Both the position numbers and the translations under genes were made by a program. Under the pieces are notes generated by a model, which was not told where the DNA came from, ran no database searches, and worked only from the letters and a program-made list of their open reading frames with translations. Below are positions 59,491 to 64,000 of a stretch of DNA of 64,000 nucleotides, in pieces. The DNA lies in assembly GCA_003243425.1 (NCBI GenBank), contig QFQP01000009.1:62001-126000 (forward strand), written 5' to 3'. How positions within the stretch are numbered: the first letter of the stretch is position 1; each line of letters begins with the position of its first letter. This stretch comes from Archangium gephyra (GTDB lineage: Bacteria > Myxococcota > Myxococcia > Myxococcales > Myxococcaceae).

Positions 59491-59895
59491 ATGGCTCAGG
59501 TCGACGCGCTCTTCCGCACGCTGTCCGCCGCGCACCCGCGCACGCTGCAGATCGTCCGCCGGGCGTGCCTCGAGAACCTGACCACTGAGCAGCTCGCGCA
59601 GCTGTACGGAATCACGCCCGACGCCGCGCAGATTCTGGTGACACGCGCGCTCTTCGAGCTCGGCCTCATCGACGAGAAGGAGGCGCTCGTGGCGCACCGC
59701 ACCGAGCTGCTGACCCGGCTCGATGCCGCGGCCCTCGAGTACGCAAGGTCGCCCGACCGGGTTCGCGAAGAGCGGCTAAGGCAGCTGGCGATCGTCGTGG
59801 TGCTGGTGCTGAGCGCGTTCTTCTACTGGCGCGAAGCGAACAAGCCGAAGACCGTCTTGAAGCCCCGGCCGCCGACGCCTGCCGCCGCTCCGTGA
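59491..59895 (+). CDS. Membrane-anchored helix-turn-helix protein
   Basis: 134 residues from the ATG at 59491. The N-terminal 60 residues resemble sigma-70 region 4 (TTEQLAQLYGITPDAAQILV). A single helix near 105-120 (AIVVVLVLSAFFYW) is followed by a short lysine/proline tail. So a DNA-binding domain sits on a membrane anchor, like a small ToxR-type regulator or a tethered sigma-like protein. It is divergent from the SpoIID gene 63 bases away, a possible target. No exact family match known to me. Confidence 0.65.
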   Translation: MAQVDALFRTLSAAHPRTLQIVRRACLENLTTEQLAQLYGITPDAAQILVTRALFELGLIDEKEALVAHRTELLTRLDAAALEYARSPDRVREERLRQLAIVVVLVLSAFFYWREANKPKTVLKPRPPTPAAAP

Positions 59896-59953
59896 CCGAA
59901 ACGTCGCCCGCGAAAAGGTTGCCGCACTGCGGCGCACGATCTACACGAATCGC

Positions 59954-60271
59954 ATGAACCGTTTCCTGCTCGCCACCACCGCCGCGCTCGTCCTCTTCGC
60001 CTGCCCGAAGGAGACGCCCCAGCCGCAGCTGGGCGGCAGCGACGACGAGAAGATGGACACCATTTCTTCGAAGCTCGAGGAGTACCGCACGCGCACCGAC
60101 ATGAGCTGTGACGACACCTGCTCGACGAAGAACAAGGTGTGCGACCTCTCGTCGACGGCGTGCGACATCGCCGGCAAGCACAACGACCGCAACGACTACC
60201 AGCAGCGCTGCGTCACCGCGCAGGAAGAGTGCGCGAAGTTCAACGAGTCGTGCTCCAGCTGCAAGAAGTGA
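59954..60271 (+). CDS. Small cysteine-rich lipoprotein
   Basis: 105 residues with signal peptide MNRFLLATTAALVLFAC and lipobox LFAC. The mature part has paired cysteines (MSCDDTCSTKNKVCD, STACDIAG, RCVTAQEECAKF, SCSSCKK), a helical hairpin pattern of CxxxC spacing that suggests a small disulphide-bonded bundle. Function unknown. Followed by a secreted charged protein and a kinase, all on the plus strand. Confidence 0.75.
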   Translation: MNRFLLATTAALVLFACPKETPQPQLGGSDDEKMDTISSKLEEYRTRTDMSCDDTCSTKNKVCDLSSTACDIAGKHNDRNDYQQRCVTAQEECAKFNESCSSCKK

Positions 60272-60318
60272 CGCCGACCGCCGCGCACGGTTAGCTTCGA
60301 TTCTCTGGAAAGGCTGAC

Positions 60319-60906
60319 ATGTCGCTCTCGATTCTGACTGCCCTCTGCCTGTCTCTCGTCGCCGACGAGTTGTCCCTTCAGCAGAAGGCGCAGATCGAGC
60401 GCGACAACGACAAGGCGCAGGCCGAGGTCGACAAGAAGTACGGCAATCGTCCGGTCAATCAACTCTCGGCCGACGAGCGCCGTTCGATCATGAAAGAGAA
60501 AGCCGCCGCCGAGCAGAAGGTGCTCGACAAGCACGGCATCTCTCCGCAGGAGTGGGTGAAGACCACCCAGAAGATTCCGCCCAAAGAGTGGGAAGACCGG
60601 AAGGCCGCCAAGAAGCAGCTCGAAGAGAAGGAAGCTGCCGACGCCGAAGCCGCGAAGAAAGGCGGCGATAAAGAGGTCGAGGTTCAGCGCGGCATCTCCG
60701 ACGACAAGCCGGTCACGCTGGAAGAAAAGCCGGCCGAAGACGGCGTGATTCAGGTCGAGAAGAGCATTCCCACCGACGCCGCTGACGATCAGCGCGAGGC
60801 CGAAGGTGGCGAGGCGCCCGCGGTCGTCCCCGGCGGCGACGATGAACCTGCCCCCAGGCCCGCGTCCAAAGGTGGCGGCAAGGGCAAGGGCGGCAAGAAG
60901 CGTTAG
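60319..60906 (+). CDS. Secreted highly charged protein (hypothetical)
   Basis: 195 residues. A short signal-like start MSLSILTALCLSLVADE is followed by sequence that is about one third lysine, glutamate and aspartate, with coiled-coil-like heptads (AAEQKVLDKHG, AAKKQLEEKEAADAEAA) and a glycine/lysine tail ending GGKGKGGKKR. No domain recognised. It may be a periplasmic spacer or polyelectrolyte protein. It has no cysteines after the signal. Confidence 0.6.
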   Translation: MSLSILTALCLSLVADELSLQQKAQIERDNDKAQAEVDKKYGNRPVNQLSADERRSIMKEKAAAEQKVLDKHGISPQEWVKTTQKIPPKEWEDRKAAKKQLEEKEAADAEAAKKGGDKEVEVQRGISDDKPVTLEEKPAEDGVIQVEKSIPTDAADDQREAEGGEAPAVVPGGDDEPAPRPASKGGGKGKGGKKR

Positions 60907-60983
60907 TTTTCCGGGAATAACTCCCCGGTTCGATCTGTTGCGCGGGCCACTCCCCTCCCCGTCTTCTCTGCCTGGGTGACAAC

Positions 60984-63602
60984 GTGCGCGTGGCTCCAAC
61001 GCCGGGCGAGCGCTTCGGCCCCTACGACATCATCGGCCCGCTGGGCGCTGGCGGCATGGGGCTCGTCTTCCGGGCGCGCGACACGCGCCTGGGCCGTGAA
61101 GTGGCGCTCAAGACGCTGCCACCCGAGAGCCTCGACGACCCGGCGCGCCTGCAACGCTTCGAGCAGGAAGCACGCGCGGCTTCGGCGCTCAATCACCCCA
61201 ACGTGCTCGCGGTGTTCGACGTGGGCCGTGAAGGCGGCACGCCTTTCCTCGTGACCGAGCTGCTGGCCGGCGAGACGCTGCGTGAGCGCATCAAGCAGGG
61301 CCCGATGCCCACGCGCAAAGTCATCGAGCTGGCGATGCAGGTGGCGCACGGGCTGGCCGCCGTTCACGAGAAGGGCATCGTTCATCGCGACCTGAAGCCC
61401 GACAACCTGTTCATCACCCGCGACGGGCAGGCCAAGATCCTCGACTTCGGCGTGGCCCGGTCTACCGAGAGCGCGACGCCGCCGACCGGAACGTTGCCGC
61501 TCACCCAGTCGGGCGCGGTGATGGGCACCGCCGGCTACATGGCTCCGGAGCAGGTGCGCGGCCGGGTCGCCGACGCGCGCAGCGACATCTTCGCGCTGGG
61601 CGCCATCATCTACGAATGCCTCACCGGCAAAATGGCCTTCCCCGGAGAGACGCCGGTCGAGCGTGGCTACGCGATTCTCAACGCCGAGCCCGCGGAGTTC
61701 TCGACGCCCGGAACGACCACGTCGCCCGCGCTGGTGCGCGTCATGCGCCGCTGCCTCGAGAAGTCGCCCGACCAGCGCTTTCAACACGCGCGCGATCTGG
61801 TCTTCGCGCTCGAGGCGGTCACCGACGTCTCGGGTCAGTCGCCCATCGTCACCGGTCCCCGTTCACGCGCGCGCGTGGGGCTGCTCTCGGCGCTGTGGGT
61901 CGCCGTGGTGCTGCTCGTCATCGCCTTCGTGTGGATGTGGCAGAGCCGCGACGAGGCGCTGGACGCGATTCGCGAGGGCGCAGCCGCGCCCGTGAGCCGG
62001 CGGGTGAGCTTCCGCAACGGGTCGATTCACAACGCCCGCTTCACCGCCGATGGCCGGGGCCTCGTCTACTCCGCGCAGTTCGAAGAAGAGCCGCCGCGCA
62101 CCTACGTGGCGATCCTCGACAGCCCGGAGATCCGCCCGGTGAGCGCGCGGGGCACGACGTTCTTCGACGTGTCACCCAAAGACGAGATCGTCACCGGCGC
62201 TGCACCGGAGCTCAAAGGCGAGGCCGGCTACGTGCTGTCGAAGTCGTCGCTCAACGGCAGCGCCTCACGGCCGATGTACCAGAGCATCAACTGGGCTGAT
62301 TTCGGCCCCGACGGTGAGCTGCTGGTCACCCGGTATTACGACGACGTGGGCTTCGCGATCGAAACCCCGCCGGGCACGCGGCTGGTCACCAGCTCCGAGC
62401 CGCTGGCGATGGCGCGCTTCTCGCCCAACGGGAAGTTCATCGCCTACCAGCGGCACCCGGTGCGTGGTGACGATCGCGGCAGCATCGAGATCATCGATCG
62501 CGCAGGAGAGCTCGTCGCCAGCTCGAAGCAGGCGTGGACCCTCGATGGTCTCGCCTGGGCGCCAGACAGCAGCGAGGTGTGGTTCACCGCCGGCTACGAC
62601 AACGTCTCGCGGCAGATCTTCGCGCTGAGCCTGCGCGGCAGGGAACGTCGCGTGTTCGGCGGCACCAACAGCCTGCGCATTCTCGACATCGATCCACGGG
62701 GGCGCGTGCTGGTGTCGTCGGGCGTGACGCGCTCACGCATGTTCGGCCGGCTGCGTGGTGAGTCGCGTGAACGATCGCTGAGCTGGCTCGACGGCTCGAT
62801 GCCCATCGACCTGAGCCGGGACGGCAGGGCCATGTTGTTCCTCGAGGGCTACGGGCCGGGCGGCACCGAAGTACAGACCTGGTTCCGCCCGCTGGGCAGC
62901 GACGACGACACACCGTGGATGGTGAGCCTCGGCTGGGGCCGCGCGCTCTCACCCGATCAGAAGTGGGCCGTGGTCAGCCCCACGCCGCCGTTCGGCACGC
63001 TGCGCCTGGTTCCCATCGGCCCCGGTGAACCGCGAGACCTGCCCGGCGCGGGCTTCAAGGTGATCGGCAACGTCCGCTACTTCGCCGACGGTCAACGCAT
63101 CGCCTTCTCGGCCGTCGGCGACGACAACAAGCCGCGCCTGTACGTGCAGTCGGTGACGGCGAAGCGTGACGAGCTCGACGAGAACGACGAGCCGATGCTG
63201 GTGAGCGAGACGCCGCTGTACCTGGTGGCGCCACCCTCACCCAACGGTGAATGGCTGGTGGCCATGACGCGCGAAAAGAAGCCGCTGCTCATCGACCCCG
63301 ATACCGGGGAAGCCAAAGAACTGCCGGGGCTGCTGCTCGGAGATCACCCGATTCAGTGGACGGCCGACGGAAAGGCGCTGTGGGTGTCGCGCAACGGCAA
63401 GCCGATGATGAGCATCTCGACGCAGCTGCTCCGCTACGACCTCGCGACCGGGAAGGTTACGCCGAACGGGTTCATCGAGCCGCCAGACCTCGTCGGCATG
63501 TCGCCCGTGAAGCAGGGCATCGTCGCGCCCGACGGCGAGCAGTACGTGTACACGGTGCATCAGGAGCTCGACGAGCTCTTCCTCCTCGAGGGAGTGCGCT
63601 GA
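60984..63602 (+). CDS. Ser/Thr kinase with PD40-type beta-propeller sensor
   Basis: 872 residues from a GTG at 60984. The kinase domain is at about 11-270 (GAGGMGLVFRARD, ALKTLPPE, HRDLKPDNLF, LDFGVARST, GTAGYMAPEQVRG). A transmembrane helix near 297-315 (LLSALWVAVVLLVIAFVWM) leads to about 550 residues of WD40/PD40-like propeller (repeats such as MARFSPNGKFIAYQR and FADGQRIAFSAVGD). The propeller would be periplasmic and probably binds a ligand. An FHA gene begins one base after the stop, completing a kinase-reader pair like the one at the left edge. Confidence 0.92.
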   Translation: MRVAPTPGERFGPYDIIGPLGAGGMGLVFRARDTRLGREVALKTLPPESLDDPARLQRFEQEARAASALNHPNVLAVFDVGREGGTPFLVTELLAGETLRERIKQGPMPTRKVIELAMQVAHGLAAVHEKGIVHRDLKPDNLFITRDGQAKILDFGVARSTESATPPTGTLPLTQSGAVMGTAGYMAPEQVRGRVADARSDIFALGAIIYECLTGKMAFPGETPVERGYAILNAEPAEFSTPGTTTSPALVRVMRRCLEKSPDQRFQHARDLVFALEAVTDVSGQSPIVTGPRSRARVGLLSALWVAVVLLVIAFVWMWQSRDEALDAIREGAAAPVSRRVSFRNGSIHNARFTADGRGLVYSAQFEEEPPRTYVAILDSPEIRPVSARGTTFFDVSPKDEIVTGAAPELKGEAGYVLSKSSLNGSASRPMYQSINWADFGPDGELLVTRYYDDVGFAIETPPGTRLVTSSEPLAMARFSPNGKFIAYQRHPVRGDDRGSIEIIDRAGELVASSKQAWTLDGLAWAPDSSEVWFTAGYDNVSRQIFALSLRGRERRVFGGTNSLRILDIDPRGRVLVSSGVTRSRMFGRLRGESRERSLSWLDGSMPIDLSRDGRAMLFLEGYGPGGTEVQTWFRPLGSDDDTPWMVSLGWGRALSPDQKWAVVSPTPPFGTLRLVPIGPGEPRDLPGAGFKVIGNVRYFADGQRIAFSAVGDDNKPRLYVQSVTAKRDELDENDEPMLVSETPLYLVAPPSPNGEWLVAMTREKKPLLIDPDTGEAKELPGLLLGDHPIQWTADGKALWVSRNGKPMMSISTQLLRYDLATGKVTPNGFIEPPDLVGMSPVKQGIVAPDGEQYVYTVHQELDELFLLEGVR

Positions 63603-63603
63603 C

Positions 63604-64000
63604 GTGCACAGCACGCTGACCGAAGGCTTCGATTCCGGTTCGGAAGGGGGTCAGCGCGCGGCGTTCCTGTACCGCGTGTTCGATGCCGACCGGCCCACCG
63701 CAGCGTCGGCGCGCCTGTCGCTGTACCCCTTCGACGAGCTGCTGTTCGGCCGCTCCGAAGCGCACCGCGCGGACACCAGCATCACGCGCGTGTGCAGGCT
63801 CGGCGTCGCCGACCGATGGATGTCGGGCCAGCACGCTCGACTGAGCCGCGTGCTCAGGAGCTGGGTGCTCGAAGATACGAAGTCGAAGAACGGCGTGCGC
63901 GTGAATGGCGCGCTGATTCAACGCACGGAGCTCAAAGACGGCGACGTCCTCGAGCTGGGCCGCACGTTCTTCGTGTTCCGCGCCGACCAGCCATTCGCCG
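63604..64000 (+). CDS. FHA-domain protein (3' end beyond window)
   Basis: Open from a GTG at 63604, one base after the kinase stop, to the window edge (at least 132 residues). Residues about 50-128 form an FHA domain: ELLFGRSEAH, MSGQHARLSR, SWVLEDTKSKNGVRVNG (the serine and asparagine that hold phosphothreonine) and GDVLELGRTFFVF. In many myxobacterial proteins an FHA domain with this layout precedes a sigma-54 activator module, but what follows here is not visible. It is probably co-expressed with the kinase and may bind its autophosphorylated form. Confidence 0.88.
   Translation, partial: MHSTLTEGFDSGSEGGQRAAFLYRVFDADRPTAASARLSLYPFDELLFGRSEAHRADTSITRVCRLGVADRWMSGQHARLSRVLRSWVLEDTKSKNGVRVNGALIQRTELKDGDVLELGRTFFVFRADQPFA

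Overview
The window looks like a chromosomal segment of a myxobacterium (Myxococcota). GC is very high, apart from one gene hand-counted near 60 percent. There are five Hanks-type Ser/Thr kinases in 64 kb and FHA phosphopeptide readers next to two of them. A MYXO-CTERM sorting tail is clear in one protein and present in a broken remnant. Other lineage-typical items are MopE-type metal-binding lipoproteins, a zinc-ribbon/GYF/TPR giant and many small lipoproteins. No transposase, phage gene, CRISPR array or rRNA was seen. No stretch over 300 bases lacks a gene.

Layout. 1-6.3 kb: an FHA gene (cut by the edge), two divergent kinases, and a GT2 glycosyltransferase translationally coupled to a NodB-type deacetylase. 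6.4-13.4 kb: a 1496-residue repeat/TPR membrane protein, then a translation cluster: serS, four tRNA-Ser genes (anticodons TGA, GCT, CGA, GGA), tRNA-Arg(ACG) directly followed by tadA, and the SRP RNA. 13.4-19.7 kb: an Alg9/PIG-B-like mannosyltransferase, a zinc-ribbon kinase, and a three-gene envelope operon (MYXO-CTERM protein, beta-barrel protein, PKD lipoprotein). 19.8-24.8 kb: an operon reading uppS-cdsA-rseP-tsaB-asd-like, joined by overlaps or very short gaps except cdsA-rseP (17 bases). The Asd-like protein has no cysteine. 25-30 kb: a kinase with a long acidic insertion, an RluA-family pseudouridine synthase, MscS and dinB. 30-39.7 kb: two tandem giant cysteine/glycine-rich lipoproteins and a VIT-vWA protein. 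39.7-45.3 kb: a frameshifted MYXO-CTERM remnant, a PhyH dioxygenase plus lipoprotein, a GT-C-like membrane protein, YceI and a second MscS. 45.3-55 kb: yajC-secD-secF and queA-tgt, separated by a regulatory cassette (XRE/MmyB regulator, sigma factor-NrsF-methyltransferase, Rieske oxygenase). 55-64 kb: a delta-60-repeat lipoprotein, a Crp/Fnr regulator, an Mpo1-like protein, an esterase, a SpoIID-domain protein, a membrane-tethered HTH protein, two small secreted proteins, a kinase with a PD40 propeller, and a second FHA gene cut by the right edge.

How it fits together. Much of the window serves the envelope: undecaprenyl phosphate and CDP-DAG synthesis, regulated intramembrane proteolysis, Sec export, lipoproteins and mechanosensitive channels. 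Signalling genes are interleaved with these. A second theme is tRNA biology: serS with its tRNAs, tadA with its substrate, queA/tgt and tsaB. Genes are packed tightly. Same-strand neighbours often share ATGA or GTGA stop/start overlaps, and all ten convergent protein-coding pairs have stop codons within 3 bases of each other or overlapping.
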